A stretch of 43,549 nucleotides of DNA from Sphingobacteriales bacterium UTBCD1 (GTDB lineage: Bacteria; Bacteroidota; Bacteroidia; Chitinophagales; Chitinophagaceae). Positions 15,428-25,089 of the stretch are shown one piece after another. The stretch is taken from the NCBI GenBank assembly GCA_002066995.1, contig MWTC01000037.1:1-43549 (forward strand), given 5' to 3'. The notes beneath the pieces are model-generated. The model searched no databases. It saw only the letters and a list, made by a program, of their open reading frames with translations, and was not told the origin of the DNA. A program made the position numbers and the translations under genes. The number at the start of each line of letters is the position of its first letter. Positions within the stretch are counted from its first letter, which is position 1.

Positions 15428-17941
15428 ATGGACACTAAGCTAATCCGAAAACTAAAATATTCATATTTACATGAAAAAGAAATATTCCCGTTACCAACAC
15501 CTCTAATAGAATCTCTTAAACTTATCTCAGAGTTTTTTACCAGCAATTTAACCAACAAACTTTGTTTAGTCTACCCTTCAAAGGATTTTGCTGCACAATG
15601 GATAACAACTCCACTTGTTCTTTCCATGATCAATAGTGACTTTTTAAAATACGAATATGAAATCAGGCAAGCATATAAAAACTATAAGCGTGGAGAGAGG
15701 CTTATCCTGAATAATAAAGCTGTTGTTGAATGGGCTGGAATAAGAGAAAACGGGGTTGCTTTTAAAACAAAAGGTGTAAAAGAATCTTCGGGTGCAGAAA
15801 TCACAATCAAGTTTTCGGATGTAATTATGTTACATAAAGCGCCAGCAAACAGGAAAGTTTTATCCTCTCTTAAATCTGTGAAGGAGGTACTGCCTGTAAG
15901 AAATAGGACACCGACTGAAAAACTCTTGAATATTGAAACTTACGGAAACAAGGCTTTTATTAAAAATAAAATCTGCTTGGTAACAAAATACAAATCGTTT
16001 TACGATTCATTAGATAATGTTGCACTTAACTCTGTAAAATTAGAGGATTATTTTCCGGTAGGGAAAATTGATGAAAACGGAACTGATGATGCTGATAGCC
16101 CGCTTTTACTAGTAAATAATCTTTCAAACCTTGCTTTGTATTTAGTTGCTAATCCGATCAATAAAATTATCATAGATGGTTTTTCGGCAATTCAAGATAG
16201 AGGTACAGATTTTTCAGATATTGACGTGAAGAATATTCCAACAATTCTTATTACGGATTTGTCCGAGATTGAAAGTTATGAAGCAATCGGCAACTATGGT
16301 TTTGAATTCTTCAATTTCACAAAAGAGAATTTGAAACTTGACCAACCTGCAAACCTTTCTCCTTTTCATTCTTTTGAGGAGAAGCTCAGAAAATATATTT
16401 CGTTCAATATTGTAAAAGAGATTTGCCATGATGCCGAACTTGAAGCAGTCACACAGAAAATTCATTCAATCGAAAAGGATGAATCCAATAATAATTTGAC
16501 TTCGCTGAAAATTTCACTTGTTCAACTGACCAACCTTGTTTCAAGAGTTGCACACATACCAACTCCTGATGAAATTGAAGTTCTTAAATCCAAAGTAAAA
16601 AGCATTGAAAGTTTGTTTCTCCGGAGTAGAATGTGGTTAGGTGATTCTCACAAAGCGATTGAAGAAAGTATTTCACTTCTGAAATCTATAATAGAAAATC
16701 TTGAAACACAACCATCTGAAAAATGTACACGCCTGAAAACACTGATGAGTTCAAAACAATTTGATTACATCATTTGCTCAACTGAAGAGGAAGCTAAAGC
16801 ATTAAGTGATTCTCTTCCAATTAATACGCACAGACCGCTTGTTATAACTGTTGCTGATGTGAACGACAAGTTACTTTCAAGTAAATCATGGAAAGCAATT
16901 CTGACAGGATGGGTAAAGTCAAACAACATTAACAGAATTCTTTCATCATTCCTTATCTCAGAACTCACAGTATTGTTCTACAAGTTTGAAAATAAGTATT
17001 ACAATTCTCTGCAACGAAGAAACAAACAAAACATCGAGAATATTAAGGCTACCATAAACAGCAAAGGCATTCGTTTAGAAACTGATTCGGTAAAGCGAAA
17101 AGGTTTCAGCGATTTGTATTCAGATGATGGGGTAAGCGAAACAACTTCTGAAAGTTCGTTTGACATTTTGGATTTTGAGTTCAAACTTGACAAGGCTCAG
17201 TATTTAAGATACGCTGCAAAAGGGAATCTGATTGACAGCATAAAGGCAAAGCGAGTAGGTTTTGATAATGATTATTTCTTTTATTCTAATGAGTCACATC
17301 GGTTTCTAGCCATAAATGAGCTTGTTAATTCTCCAAAAGGTGAAAAGGGTAACATCTATCGGAAAAAAATTGATGCAATTGCTTGCGGTGACGTGCTTGC
17401 CTTCATAAATACAGACAGAGATATTTTAGTTGAGTTGGTTGAGAAGAATACCAATTCTAAAGAATTAGCTGCAGTAAAACAGTGGACAGAACTTTGGAGA
17501 AATCTTTTGAAAGAATACTACGCATCAATCGGATGTGATTTCAAAAAGTTAGTTGAGGACTTACGGAAGAATGATTGTAAGAAACATGAGGTTACAATCA
17601 GAACCTGGTTGCAGGACGAAAGTAGAATTGGCCCCGATGACAACGCTGACCTAATCAGCATTGCACTACTCACAGACTCAAATCTGTTGAATGACAATAT
17701 CACAACAGTCAGAGAAGCCATCAGAAAAATGACAGGGTGGAGAATGAAGGCATCTGACTTTATCACAAACAAAATCAAAGCACAGATTCATGTGTTTGCA
17801 GATAGTTCCATTATCAACCAAAGAATTTCTATTGAAGGATTAGGCAGTGTAATTGTTTTAAAAGTTGTTGAGATTTCAAATTTGTGGGAGAATATTGATG
17901 TTCGTTATGTGAATAGGTTACTTCAAAAAGAAATTATCTAA
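15428..17941 (+). CDS. drmE: DrmE-like protein of class 2 DISARM
   Basis: This 837-residue protein has no catalytic motif that I can recognise. Its assignment rests on position between a cytosine methyltransferase and DrmA/DrmB and on a length close to the DrmE family (about 800 residues). Visible traits are a degenerate helicase-like N-terminal part (KLCLVYPSKDFAAQW near residue 55; KIIIDGFSAIQDRG near 245, resembling a Walker B without its acidic pair), a predicted coiled-coil stretch near residues 375-425 (LKSKVKSIESLFLRS) and a charged C-terminal domain containing an HTH-like segment near 707-740. DrmE is an accessory protein of unknown activity in class 2 DISARM. Its stop shares a base with the next start codon (TAATG). 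Confidence 0.65.
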   Translation: MDTKLIRKLKYSYLHEKEIFPLPTPLIESLKLISEFFTSNLTNKLCLVYPSKDFAAQWITTPLVLSMINSDFLKYEYEIRQAYKNYKRGERLILNNKAVVEWAGIRENGVAFKTKGVKESSGAEITIKFSDVIMLHKAPANRKVLSSLKSVKEVLPVRNRTPTEKLLNIETYGNKAFIKNKICLVTKYKSFYDSLDNVALNSVKLEDYFPVGKIDENGTDDADSPLLLVNNLSNLALYLVANPINKIIIDGFSAIQDRGTDFSDIDVKNIPTILITDLSEIESYEAIGNYGFEFFNFTKENLKLDQPANLSPFHSFEEKLRKYISFNIVKEICHDAELEAVTQKIHSIEKDESNNNLTSLKISLVQLTNLVSRVAHIPTPDEIEVLKSKVKSIESLFLRSRMWLGDSHKAIEESISLLKSIIENLETQPSEKCTRLKTLMSSKQFDYIICSTEEEAKALSDSLPINTHRPLVITVADVNDKLLSSKSWKAILTGWVKSNNINRILSSFLISELTVLFYKFENKYYNSLQRRNKQNIENIKATINSKGIRLETDSVKRKGFSDLYSDDGVSETTSESSFDILDFEFKLDKAQYLRYAAKGNLIDSIKAKRVGFDNDYFFYSNESHRFLAINELVNSPKGEKGNIYRKKIDAIACGDVLAFINTDRDILVELVEKNTNSKELAAVKQWTELWRNLLKEYYASIGCDFKKLVEDLRKNDCKKHEVTIRTWLQDESRIGPDDNADLISIALLTDSNLLNDNITTVREAIRKMTGWRMKASDFITNKIKAQIHVFADSSIINQRISIEGLGSVIVLKVVEISNLWENIDVRYVNRLLQKEII

Positions 17942-19680
17942 TGGCAAAACTGCTACCACCATATATTGACAAGAGTTGCAAAAGCACGGGTGAGAAAATG
18001 TTGTTTGAGATTTTCAAGAACAGTCCTTTCACAAAAGATTGGATTGTGTTGCATTCACTCAACCTTTCGCAACACACGGTTCGCTTGTATGGTGAAATTG
18101 ATTTTCTGATTTTGATTCCAGGCGGTGGAATTTTTGTGATGGAAGTAAAAGGCGGTGATGTAAAATGTATTGACGGGGTTTGGCACTACACAAACAAATT
18201 CAATGTAACTAACACAAGCAATGTTGGGCCGTTCAACCAGGCAAGAGATGCAATGTTCTCATTGCGTTCTGCTATTGAAAAGCAATTCGGTAAAGGACAC
18301 AAGTTCACAAATATACTTTCCGGCTTTTTGTGTGCATTCCCACACATCAGTTTTGACAAGCACAGTGTAGAATATGAACCTTGGCAGATTCTTGACAAAG
18401 ATTCAATCAGTGCGGGAACAGAGGTATTTTTTCAGAATCTTATAAAACAGTTCACCAACAAATACAAAAACAAAAGATGGTTTTCAGAAAAAGATTCATT
18501 GCCTGATGCAAATGATTTGAAATTGCTTTGTGATTTCCTGAGAGGAGATTTTGAAAGAGTGCGGACAGTAAAAGAACGATTAGCGGAGTTTGACAAGGAA
18601 GTAAAAAAATACACAGAAGAACAATACAGAATTCTTGATTCAATTCAGCTCAATGAAAGAAGTGTTACACAGGGAAGTGCAGGCACAGGAAAGACAATGA
18701 TTGCACTTGAATCAGCAGTGAGAGCAGCAGCCGAAGGCAAAACAGTTTTTCTCACTTGTTACAACCGCCTTATTGGTGAGTGGATGCAAAAGCAAGTTGA
18801 AGATTGGAAAGACAAAATCATAGTTTCAAGTTTACACAGTTTTTTGTTTGAGCAATCAAAAGGCTTTGACTACGATAAAAATCAAAGCAGCAAACAGGAT
18901 TTTTACAGTAAGTATTTACCGACATTGTTGAAGAACATTTATCAAAAAGGAATCTGCAAGAAGTTTGACAAATTGATTGTTGATGAAGGTCAGGACTTAA
19001 TCAGAGAAGAATATTTGAGTTTGTTTGATTCAATGGTAAAAGGAGGCTTGACAAATGGAAATTGGGAAATCTACGGTGACTTTGAAAGGCAAGCAATCTA
19101 TGCACAGCTTACTAGAGAAGAAATGTTTGATTTGCTGAAAGGTTCAGGTCAGCACTCAAACTTTTTACTGAAAATAAATTGCAGGAACACAAAACAAATT
19201 GGCGAAGAAACTTCCTTAATTTCAGGATTTAAGAAGCCTCCGTTTTTGCTCGATTACCTTGAAGGTATCCCCGTAGAATATCTTTTCTATAGAGACAAAG
19301 CACATCAAAAAATATTGCTCTCTGATCAATTACAAAAACTCTCAGCAAGCAAACTTCCAATGAACGAGCTGATAATTATGTCATCCATGAAATTTGAGAA
19401 CTCATGTTCCAATTCATTTTCCGGGTTTCCAATAAAAGAAATAAAAAACAACAAAGAGATTTCACCATCCCAAAATTATTTTGGCTTTGCAACCGTGCAA
19501 TCATACAAGGGTATGGAAAGTAACTATGTTTTTATAACTGACATAGAAGATTTGACAAGTGAAATTGCAAAGTCATTATTGTATGTAGGGATGAGCAGAG
19601 CAAAATATGGCTTGACACTTTTCATTTCGGAAGAAATAAGGAATGAATACAGGGAAATTTTAAAACGCAAACTCAATTAG
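17941..19680 (+). CDS. NERD nuclease-domain protein fused to UvrD/Rep-type helicase
   Basis: The 579-residue protein begins with a NERD domain (about 14-130), a PD-(D/E)xK-like nuclease fold: E18, the GEIDFLIL motif with D54, and EVKGG with E68 and K70 form a complete active site. After a linker comes an SF1 helicase: Q228, Walker A GSAGTGKT (245-252), Walker B DEGQD (348-352), motif III YGDFERQ (378-384), motif V VQSYKGMES and motif VI YVGMSRA (548-554). The helicase is compact and lacks large 1B/2B insertions. It is translationally coupled to drmE (TAATG) and lies one base before drmA. In standard class 2 DISARM the nuclease-like slot is DrmC, a phospholipase-D protein; no HKD motif occurs here, so this may replace it. 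Confidence 0.88.
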   Translation: MAKLLPPYIDKSCKSTGEKMLFEIFKNSPFTKDWIVLHSLNLSQHTVRLYGEIDFLILIPGGGIFVMEVKGGDVKCIDGVWHYTNKFNVTNTSNVGPFNQARDAMFSLRSAIEKQFGKGHKFTNILSGFLCAFPHISFDKHSVEYEPWQILDKDSISAGTEVFFQNLIKQFTNKYKNKRWFSEKDSLPDANDLKLLCDFLRGDFERVRTVKERLAEFDKEVKKYTEEQYRILDSIQLNERSVTQGSAGTGKTMIALESAVRAAAEGKTVFLTCYNRLIGEWMQKQVEDWKDKIIVSSLHSFLFEQSKGFDYDKNQSSKQDFYSKYLPTLLKNIYQKGICKKFDKLIVDEGQDLIREEYLSLFDSMVKGGLTNGNWEIYGDFERQAIYAQLTREEMFDLLKGSGQHSNFLLKINCRNTKQIGEETSLISGFKKPPFLLDYLEGIPVEYLFYRDKAHQKILLSDQLQKLSASKLPMNELIIMSSMKFENSCSNSFSGFPIKEIKNNKEISPSQNYFGFATVQSYKGMESNYVFITDIEDLTSEIAKSLLYVGMSRAKYGLTLFISEEIRNEYREILKRKLN

Positions 19681-19681
19681 C

Positions 19682-22600
19682 ATGAGGGACGAAATTCTTA
19701 AATTCATAAAGAAAGAATTGATTGGCCCTGACCCAATCAAACCTCACATTCAAGAGAACGGAGAAGAAATTTTATTGAACGAACCACCAAGATTACGATA
19801 TGGTGCAGGTATATTATTCCCGCAAGCAGCAAAGATTGAGGAGATTGATTCTACTTCAACAGAAGAGGTAGATGTTTTTCAAGAGCTTGAGAATGAAAAG
19901 AAAGAAATTGATGACCCTGTAACAGTAGAAGACATCAATACACCTATTGACATGTCAGAAGACTTCGAGGAAGAAATCGGACTTGCAAACTCCTTTCTTC
20001 CTTCTGCAATGGGATTTAGTTGTTTTTCAAAAATTCCGAAAGACGGTTTCACTATCAAAGTAAATGTTGGTGTTTATGAAATCAAAGAATATAGTTATCA
20101 GAAAGAAGATGGAACAACTGTAACAAGAAAAGCATACTACCGAATACCCCTTGACCAGAAATTCGCCTTAGCTGCAAATGAGATTCCGTTACAGTCAGGA
20201 AAGTTCATTGATAAAGATTTGGCGGACAAAGAAGGCAATCCAATAAACCTGAAACTTAATATCCGTAACAGAACACACGGAAAAGAATTAGATAAAAACT
20301 TACACCTGCTCACATTCACTTTAATAAATCAAAACACAGGAGGAGCAGAGAACATTAAGAATGAAGATTGCTTTTTCCAGGTTTCGTTTTCAGTGAGTGC
20401 AAACGAAAAATGTTTTTGTCCATACAAAGCAGCAGTATCCAAAACAGACAAGGATGATGAAAAATCAAATCTGCTTTTATTCCGGAAGAAAAAAACATTT
20501 GCAGTCGGGCACGGTTGCTCACCATCATGGAATGACAACGATATTGAATTTACAAGTTCAATCACAACCGAGGCAATCCCTGTTTATGAAATAAAACCCA
20601 TCGTTCCGAAAGAATTGGAAAGCGTTGAACTGAAAATGTTTGACCTAAGTGATTTGTCAGATAAAGACATTACTACAAACCTTGTCAAACTAAATTCAGA
20701 ATATGAAGCATGGATAAACGAGCAAGAAGAAATTGCAAAAGCTGAATTGAAAGACGAACTTTTAAAAACCGCATTGAGGCACATTGAAAGTTGCAGATTG
20801 TCTTTACAGCGAATGAAAGAGGGAGTTGAGTTGCTGAATAAGAATGAAAGCGTGAATCGTGCTTTCAGGTTAATGAATCGTGCAATGCTATTACAACAGT
20901 TAAACTATAGCATAAAAACAAGAAATTGGAATATCATAAATGGGCAAGTCGGTGAAGTTGACCAGCCACAAGTTGAAGGGAGAGAGGAAGGTGTTTTCCC
21001 AAACATACTGGATGAAAACACTTACCCTGTTAATCCTATAACGGGGAGTTTATTAGTTGGGTCTTGGAGACCGTTCCAGCTTGCATTTATCTTGATGAAT
21101 CTCAACTCAATGTTAGATGCAAGCCATGCAGACAGAGAAATGGTTGACCTCATATGGTTTCCTACCGGTGGAGGAAAAACAGAAGCATATTTGGGTTTAT
21201 CAGCGTTTACAATTTTCCTGAAAAGATTAAAAGACAAAAACGATTTAGGCACAACAGTGCTGATGCGTTACACATTGCGATTGCTCACAGCACAACAATT
21301 TCAAAGAGCAGCAGCATTGATTTGTGCCTGTGATAAAATCAGAAAAGAGAATGAAGAAGAATTGGGTTCAGATAGAATCTCGATTGGGCTTTGGGTAGGT
21401 TCTGATTCAACTCCAAACAAAAGAGATGAAGCAAGAAGAGCATTTCAGAGGATGGAGCAAGGCAGAGAGGAAGAAAATCCTTTCATTGTTCTGAAATGTC
21501 CCTGGTGCGGTTCTCAAATGGGCTATCTGAAAGAAGCCAGAACAAACAAAGTAAAAGGTTACAAGAGAAGGATAGTTGGAACATACGAAACGATTATTTA
21601 CCAATGCGATAACCAACATTGCGATTTCTCAAAGCCTGATTACAACTTACCACTTGTTGTTATTGATGAAGATATTTACGATAATCCACCTACTCTCTTA
21701 ATAGGAACTGTTGACAAGTTTGCAATGCTTACCTGGAGACCAGAAGCAAAAACGATTTTTGGTTTCAGAGGAAATGACAGACCGTTTTCTCCACCGGAAT
21801 TAATAATTCAAGACGAGTTGCATTTAATTTCGGGTCCGTTGGGTTCAATGGTTGGCTTGTATGAAACAATGATTGAAGAACTCTGCACTTCAAATAACAT
21901 TAAACCAAAAATCATTGCATCAACTGCAACAATCAGCAGAGCCAAAGAACAAATAAATGCGCTTTATGGCAGAGGTACAAACAATGTGAACATTTTCCCT
22001 GTTCAATGTTTGAATGCCGGGGATTCTTTTTTTGCATACGAGGATGCGACAAGCACAGGTAGAATTTATGCAGGTATTTTTGCATCTGCTTTACCCTCAC
22101 ATGCAACTGCACAGGTAAGAGTTCTTTCTGCTTTATTGCAATCAATAAAATCAATTCCAGTTGCAGAAGAAATTCTAAGAGACCCATATTGGACTGCATT
22201 GACTTACTTCAATAGCATTCGTGAGTTAGGTCATGCCGCAACACTCATTCGTGCAGACATACGGGAATACATGAATTCAATTTGGATTCGTAAAGCAATT
22301 AAAGGTGATGAAAAAAGATTCATCAATAGAGATATTGAATTAACAAGTCGTATCAATAGCAATGACATTCCTGAATACTTGGAACAACTTTCAAAATCAT
22401 GGACAGGAGATAAAACTGAATATCCGGTTGATGTGTGTCTTGCAACAAACATGATTTCAGTTGGTGTTGATGTTCCACGTTTGGGTTTGATGACAGTAAT
22501 CGGACAACCAAAAACTACTTCTGAATATATACAGGCAACAAGCCGTGTTGGTCGTTCAAAGAAAGGTCCAGGTCTTGTCTTTACAATTTATAATTGTTCA

Positions 22601-23095
22601 AAGCCAAGGGACCGATCTCATTTTGAGCACTTTCAGGATTATCATTCCAAAATCTATAGTAAGGTTGAACCTACAAGTGTTACTCCTTTTTCAACTCCTG
22701 CCAGAGAAAGGGCATTGCATGCTATATTAGTAGGGCTTATTAGATTGTATTCTAATGATCATAGTTTCACATCACCAAGACCTTTTCCTAAAAGTGAAAT
22801 TATTGAAAGAGTAACTCAAATAATTTTTAACAGAGTACATTTGATTGATGATGAAGAATACGAAAAGACATTGGAACTGATTGAAGAGAGATTAGACTAT
22901 TGGAAAAATGAATTACCACTTGTTTACGGTTCATTCGGACTACAAAATAATATTCCTTTAATGTATCCTGCAGGTACAAATCCATCAGAAGATATAAAAG
23001 CACGGGCATGGCCAACGCCAACATCAATGAGAAATGTTGATTCGACCTGCGAAGCGTACGTGATTCCTGCAGTATACTTAAACATTGATAATTAA
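19682..23095 (+). CDS. drmA: DISARM helicase DrmA
   Basis: The 1137-residue protein has an acidic N-terminal region (about 1-460) and an SF2 helicase core: Walker A PTGGGKT (494-500), DELH (711-714), STAT (747-750), motif V ATNMISVGVDVPRL and motif VI QATSRVGRSK (951-960). A zinc-binding insertion lies between motifs I and II, with CPWC (C606, C609) and C642-x4-C647. The combination of this DELH helicase with a downstream DUF1998 protein identifies DrmA, which in described systems forms a complex with DrmB that binds and translocates on DNA and is essential for phage defence. It starts one base after the NERD-helicase stop and ends 4 bp before drmB. Confidence 0.88.
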   Translation: MRDEILKFIKKELIGPDPIKPHIQENGEEILLNEPPRLRYGAGILFPQAAKIEEIDSTSTEEVDVFQELENEKKEIDDPVTVEDINTPIDMSEDFEEEIGLANSFLPSAMGFSCFSKIPKDGFTIKVNVGVYEIKEYSYQKEDGTTVTRKAYYRIPLDQKFALAANEIPLQSGKFIDKDLADKEGNPINLKLNIRNRTHGKELDKNLHLLTFTLINQNTGGAENIKNEDCFFQVSFSVSANEKCFCPYKAAVSKTDKDDEKSNLLLFRKKKTFAVGHGCSPSWNDNDIEFTSSITTEAIPVYEIKPIVPKELESVELKMFDLSDLSDKDITTNLVKLNSEYEAWINEQEEIAKAELKDELLKTALRHIESCRLSLQRMKEGVELLNKNESVNRAFRLMNRAMLLQQLNYSIKTRNWNIINGQVGEVDQPQVEGREEGVFPNILDENTYPVNPITGSLLVGSWRPFQLAFILMNLNSMLDASHADREMVDLIWFPTGGGKTEAYLGLSAFTIFLKRLKDKNDLGTTVLMRYTLRLLTAQQFQRAAALICACDKIRKENEEELGSDRISIGLWVGSDSTPNKRDEARRAFQRMEQGREEENPFIVLKCPWCGSQMGYLKEARTNKVKGYKRRIVGTYETIIYQCDNQHCDFSKPDYNLPLVVIDEDIYDNPPTLLIGTVDKFAMLTWRPEAKTIFGFRGNDRPFSPPELIIQDELHLISGPLGSMVGLYETMIEELCTSNNIKPKIIASTATISRAKEQINALYGRGTNNVNIFPVQCLNAGDSFFAYEDATSTGRIYAGIFASALPSHATAQVRVLSALLQSIKSIPVAEEILRDPYWTALTYFNSIRELGHAATLIRADIREYMNSIWIRKAIKGDEKRFINRDIELTSRINSNDIPEYLEQLSKSWTGDKTEYPVDVCLATNMISVGVDVPRLGLMTVIGQPKTTSEYIQATSRVGRSKKGPGLVFTIYNCSKPRDRSHFEHFQDYHSKIYSKVEPTSVTPFSTPARERALHAILVGLIRLYSNDHSFTSPRPFPKSEIIERVTQIIFNRVHLIDDEEYEKTLELIEERLDYWKNELPLVYGSFGLQNNIPLMYPAGTNPSEDIKARAWPTPTSMRNVDSTCEAYVIPAVYLNIDN

Positions 23096-23099
23096 AAAT

Positions 23100-24980
23100 A
23101 TGCCAGCTAGAAAACCAATAAGAAGATCGCAGATAATTTCGCCTTGGGGAGTTGGACAGATGATAAACTTTCCAAAGGATGAATCATTGATGGTTGTCGG
23201 TCTTGATATGTGGGAAGAAAAATTCAGGACCATTACTGAACTGGATGAATTTAAAGTAACAGAAGAACGTTTGGCAAAAAGATTAGGAGTAAAGGAATTC
23301 AGATTGCCACCAGATTTCAGAGACCCAGGACAAGGTGTTACAAATCCGTCACTTAAAATTCCATTCATAAGATTTCCACGGTGGCACTACTGTACAAGGT
23401 GTGGTCACATGGAGAAAGTTTCAATTTACGATTCGCACAAACCAATTTGCTCTGGAATTCATTTTAGTTCAGGAAGGTCCTGTGCTGAAATTCCTGAAAG
23501 AAAAAGGCAACGATTAATTCCAGTTCGTTTTATTGCAATTTGCCCCAAACATGGACATATAGAGGATTTCCCTTTTATGGAGTGGGTTCACAATGGTGCA
23601 AATCCAGAGGGTATACATAATCTTCGCTTAAGAGCTGGCAGAAATTCAGGAGCTCTAAGTGGCATAGAAATTACTTGCAGTTGTGGTGCTCAAAAATCTA
23701 TGGGAGTCGCTTTCAATGAAAATGCACTTACAAGAATTGGGGTAGTGTGTTCAGGCGGTCGCCCTTGGCTTGGCGAGGAAAAAGATAGAGGTAATACAAA
23801 ACATTGTGGTGAAGAACTTAGGGTTGTTCAAAAAGGTGCTTCAAATGTTTACTTTCCACATGTTCGTAGTTCAATATATTTACCTCAATGGGAAAAATCT
23901 GTTGATAGACATTTGGTTGAGGTATTAGAAAAGAATTGGCGGTGGCTGACTTCAGGAATGGTTGATGGAAAATTTGACAGAATGAGATTTGAATTAGTTG
24001 CAGAACAAAAATTCAACCCTGATAAAACAAAATACTATACTGAAAAATTATTGGATGCAGCAACGAAAAGAATTTCAAGTGCTGAAAATTCAGCTACCGA
24101 TGATTCAGAGGAGAAATACCGCAAGATGGAATATGATGCAATACTGGGTGAAGCCGGAGGAGAAAATCAGGATTTCTTTGTTATAAAATATAAGGCGAAT
24201 ACTTATGGTGATTCAGAAACAGGTGGAGCAATCAGCAATGGTTTTATAAACATTGGTTTACTACATAAGTTGAGAGAGACAAGAGCATTTGTCGGTTTTT
24301 CCAGATGGCTTCCTGATGATGGAAAATCCTTGATTGAAAAAAAGAACTTCATAAAACTTGGCCAAACAATTGAATGGCTCCCTGCAATAGTTGTAAAAGG
24401 TGAAGGTGTTTTCTTTGAGTTCAATGAGAAGCGTTTGAAAGAGTGGGCTACCAAAGATGAAGTGAAAAAACGAGCAAAATTATTGTCTGACAATTATAAT
24501 CGCTCATGGAAATTAAAAGGACAAAAGAGAAGAGAAATAAAACCTGAGTTTGTTTTGATTCACACATTTGCCCATTTAGTCATTAACCAGTTTAGTTATG
24601 AATGTGGTTATGGAAGTTCAGCTTTGAGAGAAAGAATTTATTGCAACTTGGAATTCCCAAATGAAATAATGAACGGAGTTTTGATTTACACTGCATCAGG
24701 TGATTCAGAAGGTTCTTTAGGTGGTCTTGTCAGACAAGGTAAGCCGGGCAATCTTGAAACAATAGTTTATAATGCTATTGAAAATGCAAGGTGGTGTTCA
24801 AGCGACCCAATCTGTATTGACAGCCACGGACAAGGTCCGAACTCATGTAATCTGGCAGCCTGTCATAATTGTGCACTACTTCCTGAAACTTGTTGCGAAG
24901 AGTCAAATATGCTGCTTGATAGGGCAATGTTGATTGGTACATTGGAAAACCCAACATATGGATACTTTAATTTTTTATAA
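23100..24980 (+). CDS. drmB: DISARM protein DrmB (DUF1998)
   Basis: I start the protein at the ATG at 23100 (MPARKPIRRSQIISPWGVGQMINFP, 626 residues) rather than at the in-frame TTG at 23085 that overlaps drmA. It has a zinc ribbon near residues 98-128 (C98, C101, C117, C128), a second cysteine set around SCSCGAQK and KHCGEE, and a C-terminal DUF1998 domain: HTFAHLVINQFSYECGYGSSALRERIY, followed by the Cys-rich stretch CNLAACHNCALLPETCCE. DrmB is the partner of DrmA; the pair forms the DNA-binding core of DISARM. It ends the operon, without a clear terminator behind it. Confidence 0.88.
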   Translation: MPARKPIRRSQIISPWGVGQMINFPKDESLMVVGLDMWEEKFRTITELDEFKVTEERLAKRLGVKEFRLPPDFRDPGQGVTNPSLKIPFIRFPRWHYCTRCGHMEKVSIYDSHKPICSGIHFSSGRSCAEIPERKRQRLIPVRFIAICPKHGHIEDFPFMEWVHNGANPEGIHNLRLRAGRNSGALSGIEITCSCGAQKSMGVAFNENALTRIGVVCSGGRPWLGEEKDRGNTKHCGEELRVVQKGASNVYFPHVRSSIYLPQWEKSVDRHLVEVLEKNWRWLTSGMVDGKFDRMRFELVAEQKFNPDKTKYYTEKLLDAATKRISSAENSATDDSEEKYRKMEYDAILGEAGGENQDFFVIKYKANTYGDSETGGAISNGFINIGLLHKLRETRAFVGFSRWLPDDGKSLIEKKNFIKLGQTIEWLPAIVVKGEGVFFEFNEKRLKEWATKDEVKKRAKLLSDNYNRSWKLKGQKRREIKPEFVLIHTFAHLVINQFSYECGYGSSALRERIYCNLEFPNEIMNGVLIYTASGDSEGSLGGLVRQGKPGNLETIVYNAIENARWCSSDPICIDSHGQGPNSCNLAACHNCALLPETCCEESNMLLDRAMLIGTLENPTYGYFNFL

Positions 24981-25004
24981 TGAAAGAAAGGGTTATGAAA
25001 AACC

Positions 25005-25033
25005 TTTGATACTAAAATTGACTCCTATTTTTG
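25005..25033 (+). promoter_or_regulatory. Bacteroidota promoter, right edge of the defence island
   Basis: TTTG (25005-25008), 17 bp, then TATTTTTG (25026-25033) match the -33 and -7 consensus. It sits between drmB and the next small gene and shows that the latter has its own promoter. Confidence 0.6.
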
Positions 25034-25089
25034 AATACTTAAAGTCTTGTGGTCTTAAGGAGATTTAATATTTGATTCTTAAATATTAT

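Larger units (their letters stand above)
13354..24980 (+). other. Defence island: class 2 DISARM-like system with Vsr and XRE regulator
   Basis: Seven genes on one strand form this block. Known class 2 DISARM has drmMII, drmE, drmA, drmB and drmC. Here the methyltransferase, DrmE-like, DrmA and DrmB genes are recognisable, no phospholipase-D (HKD) protein is seen, and a NERD-helicase occupies a slot between drmE and drmA. From XRE to DrmB, gaps range from an 8-bp overlap to 22 bp, so the six genes should form one operon. The DNA is clearly more AT-rich and uses more AT-ending codons than the flanks, consistent with horizontal acquisition. No integrase, tRNA or direct-repeat boundary was seen. 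Confidence 0.8.

Noticed and set aside
17941-19680. NERD-helicase as a divergent DrmC
   Set aside because: DrmC is a phospholipase-D type protein with an HKD motif; none is found here, and the helicase motifs are complete.
23085-23099. TTG start giving a longer DrmB that overlaps drmA
   Set aside because: The ATG at 23100 gives the expected DrmB N-terminus and normal 4-bp spacing. The same reasoning removes TTG extensions at 25072, 25535 and 32962, and the upstream in-frame start at 12580.
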